This document shows, piece after piece, positions 21,450-34,290 of a stretch of DNA of 64,000 bases. Below the pieces are notes generated by a model. It had not been told where the DNA came from and made no database searches. It saw nothing but the letters and a program-made list of their open reading frames with translations. The stretch is from Rehmannia glutinosa (lineage: Eukaryota > Streptophyta > Magnoliopsida > Lamiales > Orobanchaceae). Position 1 is the stretch's first letter. Each line of letters begins with the position of its first letter. Made by a program: the position numbers and the translations under genes. The stretch covers positions 92,642,616 through 92,706,615 of the forward strand of contig CM071924.1 in the NCBI GenBank assembly GCA_016081115.2, written 5' to 3'.

Positions 21450-24400
21450 TGAATTTGGACCGTGAGATTAGATTTAATCAACGGTGCGCACGTTTGATGA
21501 GTAGGATGGATTGGAATTGCATAGCAAAGTTGGCTGTTTTGGGGACTTTATGTGTGTTTTTGTGCTTGATTGATTTGGGAATAACTTGAGCTAGACTTTG
21601 TAGATTGAGATGGTTTTTCCTTCATTTTGTAGGGAATTTCGTAAGCTTTCTGGGGAATGTTTATTTGAGCGGTGAGAATTAACGGTTTGGGAGATATTGC
21701 ATCTGAAAGATAAAGTGGTCGATACGAAGGTTTTAATGGAGCGTGCTACGGTTTTGGTGCATTATGTGAAAATGCTTGAATCGAAATGCCATTTTTAACG
21801 TTGGAAGTGATACTAGGTGAATGTACGAGTCTGTAGAATCGAGAATCGTTTAAATCCGATAAGATTTGACTAGGAAAATATTGATTTGAAATGCATTGAA
21901 GATGAACACATTCATAGTATTTGTTTTCTATATAGTAACAAGGCCATGTAATAGAAGTTCTTGAGAAAAATCTCATATATAATTTTTCTCAATCTTTTAC
22001 GTTGCTCTTGTCAACTAACATGAAAAACATTCGAAGTTGTTGTTGTAATTTGAAGAACAAACGAGATGATTTTTCTTTTTTTTTTTATGTCAAACACGAC
22101 ATCTTTTTTTGCATGGCTTTAACGTAATCTGAAGTTATAAATCTTGATCTTGACACGTGTTATCTTTTATTAACGGTCATAATTATTTAATAATGAACTA
22201 TTTATTCTCATGATCGCCGTTTGTAGTAATGGATGTGAGAACGATAACGACTTTTTTTTATATGGTAAGCCATTAATATATATTGTAGTATATAAACTAA
22301 AATTATATTTTGATTTGGTTAAATTACAATCAATTACATTGAATTAAATTATTTATGATAACATACTTTGCAAATTTTCTTCAAGTTTTACAATGTTATG
22401 AAAGTCGTCTACCACCGAAAATCATTCATACCAAGCAAACATTGTATAATGATTTTGTTATTATTGTTTTGAACAATTTATTTGCTGGTAAGTTGGTACC
22501 ACATTGACAAACAAGTAGCATGTCAAACTTAAAGAACTAAGTGGCACTTGTAAAGCATTTTATGCGGCAAACGCTATACATTTTATTACAATATCATTAC
22601 TTAATCTTCTGTAAGTTTTCACTTGGTGTTTATATAAAAAAAATGATGGTGATCAAACTTGTTCAAAATTTGCAATCATTCGACTCTCATTAAGTTCTTG
22701 ATATAGCCAAACCACACCATGTAAAAGTTTAAAGCACTTTAATCAAGACAACATATCGATCAAATGAAACTAGTTTAGGGTTTTTTATTCCATAATGTAT
22801 GTGAGAATACTTACGAGAACTTAGTGCCAGATAAATGTATTAGGAAAAACATTTGATAGATGATACAATTTAACATTTCCAACCCATTTTTGGTCCATTC
22901 TAATGGCAATAGGTCTCATGATTATTGTTTTTATTAACATTCATATCAAATGAATTAAAATAGTATTTTATAAAGTGTCATTTATATGTTATTTAAAGTT
23001 ATGAACACATCTGTGAAAGTAGATTTAATTTGTATATGTTATCAAAATCTAAAACAAACAAATAAAGCATGCATAATAATGATAAACCAACACAAACAAA
23101 CTTCACATTGATAAAGTATAAACAAGTAAACTACATTAAAGTTCATACATATATAGTACAAAAATGGATTTTATAAATTTTCATGTTTCAGAGCTATCAC
23201 ATAATGTGTTAATATAAAAATCCTTCTCTCATCCCATGTTGCTGTATATATTTTTCTCAATCTATCATGTATAAATATTTTAATAATATTTTAATGCATA
23301 CATGACCGATTACTTATCCAATTAGGATGCTAATCAACAAAAAATAAGATATTGTTATGTTAATATATAGCAACACCAAATATATTTAGCTACGAAAATA
23401 CTTATTCAATAATACAAAATATCATAATTACTTCAAAATCTTTTCGTATTCATGGGCAATATATGTATCGTGAGAAATCTCAAACACATAGTTTGATTAC
23501 AATCATTCTTTTGTTTTCAATTTAATGTACGAGACAAAATAATATCAAAGATCTTAACAATACTGTAAAGTTATTATTATCTTATTTTGATGAAAGCAAT
23601 TATTATATCCCGCATTGAATTACCATGAAAGAAAGCAGTAATTGAAATTTAGAAATCAATCATAGATGTTGGTGAATTTTTCCACATAAAAAATGTTGAG
23701 TCAGAAATTGCGTAACATAACATAAAAAACGGTGAGTCTAATTAATCTTGACAAGTGATAAAATCTTCTTTTATTGTACAAAATATATTACTAATTGTTG
23801 CGATCTTTTTATTGATTAAGAGTTTAACTTATGGTCGTATTGTTGACATATAATATAATTTTCATTGTCAAATTTTTTTCTCATACTTCATTCCCAATGT
23901 ATTATTCTTTTCACAATTACCAAATTGATGATATTCTATGGGAAGAGCTTAATAATTATATCTAGAACACATCATAAATGTATATGTCAAACTTATGTTG
24001 TATTTCACACAAAATAACTGTTGCAATACAAGTTCCTAAAAATGGTGGCACATGAAAACCAATTGATATATATAACATTACTCCACTTGACGAGGCACAC
24101 ATTTATTGCCACTTTAGACTAACCAAATACTGTGATTTTATTTTGAACTATCAATCGGGGCGCACTCGCTTCAAGCATCAATAAAAGTATATCAAAATAT
24201 ATTCACTACATAATATAACTTAACATGTAATTAACATAATATTCCCACAACTACACTTATTCCTCACTATTTTAATTCCTTGACAAATAAATTTAAACAA
24301 TGAACTTAAACAATAGAATATCTAGAAATTGTGCATGTTTATTAATACTTAACACTTATTGACGAAAATATAAAAACATAAAAATGAAAAGAAAAATCAT

Positions 24401-24895
24401 GCTAGTTTAATCGTAGTCATTATATCAAGAGAAATGGATGAAAAGAAGAGAAATTTATAAAAATGACATTTTAAAACAATGGATAATTTGTCAAGTTCAA
24501 TTTCATTATAACGTGATTGATAAGTTTTTAGGTAGGTCTAAATTCAATGTTTTATAAATTAGTTCACTTAGTGAACCGGTCTCGTTATTGGTTCATAATT
24601 CAACCAGTTTCATCAAAATTAATTAATTGTTTTGTTATTGTAAATAATATTGTAATGCATTTCAAAAATAAAAATTATATAAAATAAGCAACCGAAAAAT
24701 CTAATTTAACCCGAAATTGAAATAATCACATAAAATATAACAAATTATCAAAATTTAAATTATATTTTTAAATTAAAATTCTAGAAAAAAATCAAAAATT
24801 GGTTCAACAGATTTTAGGGTGCTAATCGGACATGTCCGACCATTGGTAGAGCTATCAATGATGGTTCGGCCAAAGCCAATCGAGTCAATGCAATA
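21450..24895. other. AT-rich intergenic DNA
   Basis: No gene, tRNA or clear transposon end is visible over about 3.4 kb. The A+T content is very high and only short frames occur. 24560-24870 has repeated GGTTCA/TGAACC motifs that may be a remnant of a GGTTC-rich DNA element. Confidence 0.5.
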
Positions 24896-27800
24896 ACGGA
24901 TCGCCACGCCTAAACGTGACGCGACAACGATCAATCACTTAAAACAAATAAATCAACAATCTAAACCAAAGATACAAAACTCCAAGTAAAATAGAGTCTA
25001 ATGCGAATTAAAATAAACACGAGTACAAATTACATCTTAAAGTCGGGCAGATCCGAATACAACCCAAAAGATTATCCGAATTAACTTACAATTCCAATGT
25101 AAATAAAATGAAGGAGTCCAACAACAAATAAAAGTAAAAGGAAATGTCGCTTCCTCATTCGATAGGGATTCAATCTGCAAAGAGGTTCGATGTCTTGGCG
25201 AACTCTTCATCTAAAGGTTAGAAAAAGGAGGGAATGAGACAGAAATCTCGGTGGATGGGGTGATCGTGTGTGCAAGTGTGGCGATATAAATAGTTAATGC
25301 GAGAAAACGGTTGTATGAAAACGCGTGAGGTATGATGCATGTGTTCACACATAGTCCACAAGCGTCGTGATAAATATATTAAGTAATATACTTATACAGT
25401 TTAAGAAAACAGTTCGTGGTCACGCATGCATTATGGTTCAAGCAAGACATGGGGATTGCGTACTGAGGTGTAGCGCCAATCCTATACAAGACAATTAGTG
25501 GTTGCGTACTGATATGTAGCGCCAACCCGTTCGCTCAACTCCTAATCGTGTGGATCGGGCCCGATTCCTTTGTTCTTCCTTGTAACTCCCCATTCATGAT
25601 GGTCAAAGACATGTCACCTTATCGCTCCGTAGGCAAAGACAAAATCCACGTTGGAGCTAGCAAGGCTCGGATTCGTCATAATTATGATTATACCTCAAGA
25701 TTCACGACCCGCTTCCTCGGGACAAACTCCGTCCCTCGCCATGCGGGATTAGGACGATGGGGGAGAGTGGAATAGCGAGCCGAGCTGCCGGTTGCCCATC
25801 CCCGACGTATCCATTCCGATCGTGAGCTCGACACACCAAGTTGACTCGGGCAGAAATTAAGTACACGTTCGGGTAGTCAACCGGACATCAGAAGATTATT
25901 ATTGATTCGGGTTAGTTCATGAAAAGTTCTCAAATTTTGCACAAAATAGTTTTGGCGTTGGTGGAGTTATTGGGATGAAGATAATTATCGGGAGGATAAG
26001 TAGTCTTCGATATATTAAGGATTAGGAGGAACATAGGTCCCGTTATAGATTCGAAATCGCGAGACGAGGAAGTCGCCCGCGATCGGTTATTAATCGGTCA
26101 AGACGATCCGATAAGTCAAGGATTTTTAAGAAAATAAAATATTTTAATTAAATATTAAAGTAAGAGGGTCCAGGGCTGTTTCTTTAAAAGAAAATAATTT
26201 GAGTTAGGTCCTTATAAAAATAAAATTTACAATTAGCCCCGCTTTGTAAAAACCAATACTTTCGGGGTTAAAAGTTAAATAAATAAATGTCCCGACCTTG
26301 AAAAATTATGAGGTCAGTTCCTAAATTCTCTAAATTGTTCAGAGATTCAGGTTTTTAAAGTTTTGAGGTCGAGTTTTTATAAAATTCTCACATTGGCCCC
26401 AAATTTGTTAAAATTGTCATTTCGGCCCTAAGTTTAAAATAATCGGAACTCACAAACCGGAAGGGCTTTTAATGTGATTCCAGCTGTAAAATGTCACTAA
26501 GGTTAGTGGGATATTTGAACAAAAACAGTTTTAAAACGTCATAAGTATAGGTCCCTTAACTTTTGAAAATCTCATTTTTGTCCCATTTTGAAATAATTGC
26601 CTTTAAGGCTTTTAGGGGTCCAATTGTTATGAAATTTGAACCTTGGGTCCAAAATATAATTATGTTATAGGTAAATTAGTATTTCCAGGTGCATGGGCTG
26701 CATAAGTCCTGGAAATTTCATTTGGGTCCTCAAGTTAAATCTTTTACAATTTGGTCCCTCAAGTTTTATAAAATTACTTTTCAAGCTCTAAACACTTGGA
26801 TTTTTTGAATACACTTAAAATATGTTATTTCCAGTCCCTTAAGAGTTAAAATTTCACATGTTAAAATTAGGGTCTGGTACAGTTTCGAAAATTGCAAAAT
26901 AGCCCTTAAACTTCTAAAATTTTACAATCTAGTCCTTGGGCTTTTAAGGGTTGATTTTATTTATCTAAAAACTCTTAAAACTTTATTAAAATATCAAAAC
27001 ATAATTTTTGAACCTGAGTTCAGTCCCAAAAATCGAAAATTACAGAGGGGTCCCTTAAATTTTATTTTTCTTGCAATTAAGTCCACCAACTTTCCATTTT
27101 TGCATTTTAAGTCCAAAAGTTGAAATTTAATCAATTATGCTCGACTTGTCCAGGTTATAAATCATTCAAAACATAGATTTCAAGAGTCATACACATACAT
27201 ATCCTTCTCATACAAAATTTCATCAAGTATAACAATAAAATGTGCATGCATGCCCTATTTTTCGATAAATCACATTTTTTAGCAACACTTGAGAATTTTT
27301 CCAACTTGATACAAGAAAATAGCATGCAATACATAATATATATCTCAAGTGCTCAATAACAAAATACTACATGCATATTTTCAATTTAAAACACCTAGAA
27401 GTTGAAAGAATTTTTCCACCCACCTCGTAGTAGTTTCTCGGGTTGATCTAAAATGTGGTCTTCTTTCTTGAATCAACTTCTTGACTAAAACTCTTGAAGA
27501 TCAGCCCCTAAATGGTATCCAAACCATATTTTGGTGTTAAAATTAAAGTCTCAAGTTTAAAGAAAATATACTAGTACCAAATGGTTACTACTCACCTTAA
27601 TATCTTCAAGTAGTCTCAAAAATGGAAATTTTCCTTCAAGCCTCTAACCTCCACTTGAGATGATGTAGGTCAGCCCCTAAACTCCAAAAATTTATATTCT
27701 TGAGTCAAAAATTAATTCTTCATGTTGTCAAGAGAAAAATACTAAAACCATAATTTTCTCACCTTAATAATATGTAATCTTGAATTTCCTCTTCAAGCTT

Positions 27801-28670
27801 GTAGTCAAATCTAGGTCTCTAATTCTTCAAGAATTTTCTCTAGGAGTACCTCAACAAGAAGGATTCAACATTATTAGATGGTGAAGGTATAAGGTTGAGG
27901 ATTGGAGAAGAAAAATAGAGTTGGGAGAAATGAAGATATCCTTACCTTATGCTTGAAGAATTTGATCCTTTAGAGAGGAAAATGGAAGCAAGTCTTGTGT
28001 TTTTATGATAATTATGAAATGAATAATATTGGTAGATAAAGAAAAAAATAACAAAAATGATTGATTCCCCTAAGACAAGGAGCCAAAAGTTGGAGGGAAT
28101 AATAATCATGGTGTTGGTATTTTTATTTATTAGAATTTGGTGGAAAGAAAAGTTTGTCCATCCTTTAAGCATGTGACCAAAAGTTGAGAAAAAAAAATAA
28201 TATATATATGTAAATATATATATATATATATACATATATATACATATATAATTGTAGGTCTTGAAAAGAATATGAAACAACCTCCCCATTTATGGTAATT
28301 TTTGAATTTTTTTTTTAAAAAAATATAAAAAAAAATATATATTTTTTTTTAAAAAAAAATTGATTGGGAAATTGGTTGGGATGAATGTATTATATAATAA
28401 AGTGAAATATTTGAATAGGGATTGGAATATACTCCTAATTTATCGAGGGTCCAATATTTCTAAAGTCGTAGTCATTCGATCAAGTATTAATACTAGAGGA
28501 GAATATAAAATTTCTAAGCTCAAAAATGTGAAATGTGTAATTGGCGTTGGAAGAAATAAATAATAGTAGAGTCGCGTATCATTAATAATAGGTTTGTGAT
28601 ACATAGCCGAATAAATAATCACTACATAACACCGTATCTCACGTTGTTAAAATCCGGGGCCTCACACGGA
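24896..28670. mobile_element. Solo-LTR-like element, copy 1 (about 3.77 kb)
   Basis: The element covers 24901-28665, with ACGGA at 24896-24900 and again at 28666-28670 as a 5-bp target duplication (terminal base ambiguous by one). It aligns over its length with copy 2, whose ends are TGTCACGTCC and CGGGGCCTCACA. TG/CA ends with a 5-bp duplication and no coding capacity fit a solo LTR, probably Ty3/gypsy given the length; the orientation is unclear, since both strands start with TG. A TATAAATA box lies at 25285-25292 on the plus strand. 26160-27130 is a degenerate array of about 40-70 bp units containing GGTCCCTTAAGTTTT-like cores. 27440-27860 repeats a unit of about 170 bp with TCAGCCCCTAAA. 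Confidence 0.72.
28198..28250. repeat. (TA)n/(CATA)n microsatellite
   Basis: Alternating TA with interspersed CATA inside copy 1 of the solo-LTR-like element; copy 2 does not show a matching tract at the same place. Confidence 0.85.
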
Positions 28671-28739
28671 CCACTATTTTCCTTAGTTCATCCCTGCCCA
28701 AAACCCATTTTTATACTAAATTGTATTGGGCTACTAGGG

Positions 28740-29115
28740 TTCCAAGTTAGGGGCGACAATAAGTCTGATCGGATATCTAGAGACCCTGACCCGACCCTTT
28801 CTTAGAATGGGGTGGGGCGGGTCAATTCGTCCTGGCCCAATGTGATAAAATTAAAATTATATATTTATAAAATATTCTTTACAAAAACTGTCATTATTAA
28901 TTTATAAATATAAGATATAATATAAGAATACATAAATTTATATTATAATATATATTATATATGTAAAATATATATTAAATATATTAAAAATAAATATACT
29001 AGACGGGGTAGGTAGTACCGGTGGGGGGAAAAAATCCAGATCTCGCCCCATCCCATACCGGTTCACGGGGGGCGAACCAAATGTGTTGGGCAAAATTATC
29101 ATCCCTATTCTAGGT
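28740..29115. mobile_element. Probable hAT-type element with G-rich ends
   Basis: The element is 28748-29107 (360 bp). Its ends TAGGGGCGACAATAA and the inverse of AATTATCATCCCTA match at most positions. The flanking octamers TTCCAAGT and TTCTAGGT agree at six of eight positions, as an aged target duplication would. The middle is TA-rich; the ends contain GGGGCGGGTC-like tracts, similar to the element at 61514. Confidence 0.65.
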
Positions 29116-29770
29116 AGGGGTGGCTACGGTTGCCCAAAACCATCGGTTCCGGTTCTTTCAAAACGAGGAACTAGAACCAAAAATTATTAGGTTCTAAATT
29201 AGAACCAGTTCATCCGGTGCCCACTTTCGATTTAATCGAACCTTTTTTTTTCTTTAGTTTTTTGATTTTTTTTAATAATTTACCAATTCCAGTTACCAAA
29301 AAAACAAAAGGAAAAAGAAAAATTAAAATTTAATTGGACTTAATATTCATAATATTATTAAGTATTTAATTAGTAATAGTAATATTAAGATGTCTATGTA
29401 TCCTCTTAGGGTGTAGAGGAATCAAAGCTTGCGTAGCTCGCTTACGATATTTTGTTTAAAACGTGTCTTATGCGGTTGTAAATATAAAATATCATAATAA
29501 ATATATAAATTTTTCTAGCATATTTTTGCCCAAAAAAATATCAATCAAAGGTTTTAATCTTGAAACCGATAGTTTTAACTGGTGGTTTCATCGATGGTTT
29601 GATCTACTGGTTCCACGATTTTTTAGACCTAGGAACTATAACTGAAATTGATCTATATGGTTCCGATTCCGGTTTTAGAATCGAGTTCTGAACAACAATC
29701 CCCAAAACCGTTGTTCATAGTTCTGCCTCTGATTTAGAACCCAATTTTGGTTCTATTTTTGGAATATGGG
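29113..29770. mobile_element. GGTTC-rich hAT-like remnant, right end missing
   Basis: It begins TAGGGGTGGCTACGGTTGCC, a hAT-type end also seen at 15591 in inverse. The interior is rich in GGTTCC and GAACC in both orientations. No matching inverted right end is found before 29800, so it is truncated or strongly diverged. Confidence 0.4.
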
Positions 29771-30047
29771 TCTTATTACCTCTCATTTACTTTTTTTAAG
29801 GTGGTATCTAAAGGCAACTAGTAATTTAATAATTTTTAAATCTTAACTTAAATAATTTTTTAATAATTTATTAGTAACTCAATAATATCTTAGCATTTAC
29901 TGTTGATATAAATACAAAGTATTAAAAGCGTGAACACTTCTCAGTTTTTTTTCTTTTAAATGATCATAAAAATAATCATCCAAAGCAAAATATTTATAGG
30001 GAAACTAATTAATTTATTAATAGTTTCATTTATTTAAATATTGTATT

Positions 30048-30105
30048 ATATATATATATATATATTAATAACATTAATCAATATTTTAGCATTCAATGTG
30101 TGTGT

Positions 30106-30161
<56 letters not shown>

Positions 30162-30166
30162 ATGGA
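30048..30166. repeat. (TA)n and (TG)n microsatellites, left flank of TA-targeted element
   Basis: TA runs at about 30048-30066 and 30108-30149 are followed by (TG)n. The tract forms the left border of the element that ends near 31140. Confidence 0.85.
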
Positions 30167-31141
30167 TAGGATATCGTAAGACGGACCCCTTCTAGTGAGA
30201 CCGTATGGGTTGATCACAACCATCCACGCCTACTAATCAATGGTTGATTGCAATCAAAATTAAAGATTACTAATTATTTTAAACATAAAAAGAATAATAT
30301 AGTAAATCATTAAAATGGTGTAACAAACTTTCCATCATAACAACATCTACAAGCCAATAATCATTGCATATAATGAAATCACTTTCCATAATCGAAAAAA
30401 TCACACAAAACCACCATCTTTATCTCTCATCATGCAAATGAAAAATGAAAACAAAATCAAGTGCGAGAAGAACAAAATTATGATATGAACACCACAGAAT
30501 AATAACGATGCATATTTAGTTTTAATTTGTAACTTGTGTCCATTAGGAATAGTGGCAGACTACATTTGTAATTTGGATTCATACTGAGTAATAACGATGC
30601 ATATTTAGTTTTAATTTGCAACTTGTGCACATTAGGAAGAGCGACAAATTACATTTGTAATTTTGATGCATACATTGTTTATATATGATGCATAATTATT
30701 TAAATACTGGTGCATACACGCATCTGATGTATGGTTTGAAAAAATTGATATTGAAAATGCTAATTTAATAGATCATAAAAAAAGAATGACGATTTCTTAT
30801 ACATAATTACAAAAACTCTACGAAAAAAATTGTGTAAAAGAAGAAGGATGAAAAATAATTATTCACAATAAAAGCTCGAGAGAGGAAACTGGAGATATAT
30901 TTTCAAATGGTAATATGAAATAAAAGCAGGAACAAATCACTAATCAAATCCCTAAAAAACAATTCCCTGAATGGTTAGCAAAAAGACGAAAAATTGTCTA
31001 CTTTAAATGACAAAACTGCCCTTATCGATAAAAAAAGGTCTACAAGTCAAAAATAAAAATCCCAGCCTTCGGATTTGATGAAATAATGGCTGGAATTTGT
31101 CCACACTATCTTACGTAGAGACCACTGCCACATTTGATCTA
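30166..31141. mobile_element. TIR element lying between TA/TG microsatellites, member 1
   Basis: The right end, read inward on the minus strand, contains TTAGATCAAATG and AAGATAGTGTGGAC. These match AAGATCAAATG and GAGACAGTGTGGAC of the element at 36850. The left end (GATATCGTAAGACGGACC, TCTAGTGAGACCGTATGG) is a more diverged version. Both members sit inside (TA)n. An internal 89-bp tandem duplication lies at 30501-30678. No protein is encoded. Confidence 0.45.
30501..30678. repeat. Tandem duplication, period 89 bp
   Basis: A block starting AATAACGATGCATATTTAGT occurs at 30501 and 30590. The copies differ at a handful of positions. Confidence 0.85.
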
Positions 31142-31145
31142 ATAC

Positions 31146-31230
<85 letters not shown>

Positions 31231-31233
31231 AGC
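31141..31233. repeat. (TA)n(TG)n(CG) compound microsatellite
   Basis: About 14 TA units are followed by about 26 TG units and then GCGCGCG. Alternating purine-pyrimidine of this length can adopt Z-DNA. It borders the right end of the TA-targeted element. Confidence 0.9.
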
Positions 31234-31327
31234 GCGCAAAATATGAAGAAAATGTAGTTCTACTTTGATAGTCATTTCTTGGTTGTTAAAATCTATTACT
31301 TTTCATTGCTATTGCAGATAATTATAT

Positions 31328-32714
31328 GGGAAAATGACACATTTTCCCAACATTTCACTGAAAACCATGTAAATATGTTGGTCTTCTATTTTATTTATTG
31401 TAGTATGTTGTCGTACTTTTTCATTCACACCAACTCAAAGTTGTAACATAGATCTCAAAAAAATCACAAGCAAACCTAAAATCCCTTAATAAATGAAGAA
31501 GAAAATAATATGCAGCAAAAATTCGACAGAACAAAATAAAAAGGACGAATGAAGCAAAACCAGTGTAAATAACAAGAGGAACAAAGAATAAATCGCGGAA
31601 AATCGCAGTATGAACCAGAAAAATAGAAAATCAAGGTAATTAATAACTTTTGATCTCAAAGGCATTGTGTATTTCATTCACAGTTATTGTTTCTGAAAAT
31701 TTTATTTCCTCTACTATTATTTTCATTGTTTTCTTCATTTTCAAGTTCAAAAAATATCATTTTCTATATATTGTACATGAGATTGGTTGTTTTAGGCGGA
31801 ATATGTACATTTCGGTTAGCTAAACTTAATGCTTCTAGATTCAAATAGTTTCAAAGTTGTTTCAATATTATTTCAAAGTTTGCAATTATTTCAAACTTAT
31901 TTCTGTTTCATATTTATAATAGAATTATGTCAAACTTAATCATCTATCTACAATTGTTTTAACAAATTGTTTCTTAATGGTTATGAAGTTGTTTCAAATA
32001 TTTTTTGAACATTGTTCAACTAATATAATGTCACTGGTTGTTTTATTAATTTCTAAAGTTGTTTCGAACGTGTTTCAAAAATAATTTCAAATGTGTTTCA
32101 AACTAATATAATTTCATTATTTCTTGTATTATTTTCTAAATTTGTTAAAAGGTGTTTCAAAACTGTTTCAAACATGTTTTAAGTAATTCAATTTCATTGC
32201 TTATTGCCGACACGTGGAGACTATTCCAACAGTAGTATTTCACAATGAAAATGACAATGACAATGAGAAGAAAATAATAATTACATCAACTAAGTAGAAA
32301 CAAGCATACTTATTCCAAATGATTGTACTTTCTGCAACATGAATGGAATTCAAAACAACAAATACAAGAGAAGATGGCACTTAAATACCAACTAAAAGAA
32401 GATATGTCGTCATTAAAAATTGGAAAAATGACTTTAATTTAAAATAACTCAACTGTTTCAATTGTAAAAAAAAACTTAATTAGTAAGATAACTTAATTGT
32501 TTCAACCTGAAGTAACTCAATTGTTTTATCAAATTATACAATAGTTCAATTGTTTCATAATTATTTCTTCTTTGTTCCAGCACTGTTATAGAATAAAGAC
32601 GAAGAACAAAAATTGAAAAAACTTAAAAAGGTAAAAAAAAATTCATCCAATACGCACATAAGTAATTCAAAACGTAAACAAAGTCCAATTGGCATAAAAA
32701 TGTCATTTTGCCAA
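31328..32714. mobile_element. GTTTCAAA-rich element, possible TIR transposon
   Basis: The left end GGGAAAATGACACATTTT and the inverse of the right end AAAAATGTCATTTTGCCA are similar inverted repeats. Between them GTTTCAAA, TTTCAAAGTTG and related motifs recur many times (31830-32180 and 32450-32580). No target duplication is clear and no protein is encoded. It may be a MULE-like non-autonomous element; the assignment is weak. Confidence 0.35.
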
Positions 32715-34290
32715 AAAAGGTTATTTTTTATAATTCCCTCTATTTATATTTCTTAGAGTAATGTCACGACGTTTAATTAGTATATGATGAAATGAAAATC
32801 AATATGTAAACAACATTTTTTTTGCATATAGTTTCACATCATATATTTTTGACTTATAAATTAAACTTAATAATTAGTCAAAAAATAACATTTTAACATA
32901 GTTAATTTTTAGGGCAACTAAACAAGTCGATAGTCGGTTAATTTAGTTGATGATTTCATAATGATATCAATCAATATTTTAGAATTACGTGTTGTATAAA
33001 TACAATACAATATAATACAACATAATATATAAAATACAATTACAATTACAACTACAACTAATTACAAACTCTTAAAATTACATTACAAATTACAATTACG
33101 AATACATTACAAACTCTTACAATTACATTACAATAACAAATTACTCTTATAATAACATTAAAAACTCTTACAATTACATTACAATTATAAATTACAAATT
33201 ATTACGATCACAATTACTAAAATTACGTACAAATGATTAAATATGTGAATTACTCTCAATGTTTCTTGAAAATTTGATCTGACAAAAATAACCTTCTAAC
33301 ATAGATAATTTACGTATCTACTTAATTTTATAATTATTTTATTTATATATACATATATATATATATATATAAGTGTTTCACTTATAAAGAGTATGTAAAA
33401 CAAATTCCATCTAAAACATTATATATAAATAGGAATATAGTATTCAAAATTATATTTTAGATAATTTTAACATTTGGTATATAATAATTATGGATGAATA
33501 TATTTTTTATATATAGAATGTGGATTTAATATTTTGCTAATAATTTAGGTAATTTTTAATAATTGGTATGTAATAATTATGGCCACATATATTTTGTATA
33601 TATAGAATCTGGATTTAATATTTTTTAGTAATATAGGTAAGTTTTAATAATTTGATAAATTTTTAAATAAGTCTATTTATAATTAGTATATATATAATCT
33701 ATAATTAATAGTTTTGGTAAGTTTTAATCATGTTGAGAATCTTGATTTAATAATTTTTTGATGAAATTTTGGTAAATCTTGTATTTTTGGTATGTTTTAA
33801 TCCATATGTCTCTAATTCATGACGATATTATAATTATTGGTATATTTCAGAATTGTGGATAACAAAGTGAATCTGATTTTATTTGACTACCAATTTTGAT
33901 GATTCTTATTTTATGTACTAATAAAATCTTATTTGTTATGAGAATTGAGAATTTGGTAAGAAATAAAATCTAATAACATTTGTTCAGATTCTGCGTATTA
34001 CATTTATAATATTAGCAAGTGTAAAAAAGAATACCATAAAATCTAACATATGCACATATAGAATTAGAAAACTTCCAAATATAAAACACAATTTTGGAAA
34101 TTGGACAAAGTTCTAGAACACTTCGTGCATTGAATGGGGGCCTTATCTAGGATATAAAATAAGCGAGTCACTTATAAATAGCATGATAAAAAATTTCCCT
34201 GAAAATACATCATATATGAAGTACTATAATTCTATGGTGAAAATTATAATTTATATTATATTATATTATATTATATATAGACAAAATTTA
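32715..34290. other. AT-rich DNA, possible left part of a Helitron
   Basis: No gene is seen. Sequence in 33320-34290 has the same style as 41488-41740 on the far side of the nested LTR element (repeated GGTAAATTTT and TTTTAAT). The two may be one element split by the insertion. An (AT)n tract lies at 33340-33372. Confidence 0.4.
33000..33230. repeat. TACAAT/ATTACA-rich minisatellite
   Basis: ACAATTACA, ATTACATTACAA and ACTCTTACAATTACATTAC recur throughout, with an imperfect higher-order unit of about 50 bp. Confidence 0.8.

Noticed and set aside
24560..24870. GGTTCA/TGAACC-rich stretch considered as another hAT copy
   Set aside because: No paired ends or target duplication could be found next to the solo-LTR-like element; noted only as a possible remnant.
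25548..25775. 75-codon frame similar to one at 34863-35231
   Set aside because: The similarity comes from the two copies of the solo-LTR-like element; the frames carry different N-termini and ends and show no known domain, so a conserved gene is unlikely.
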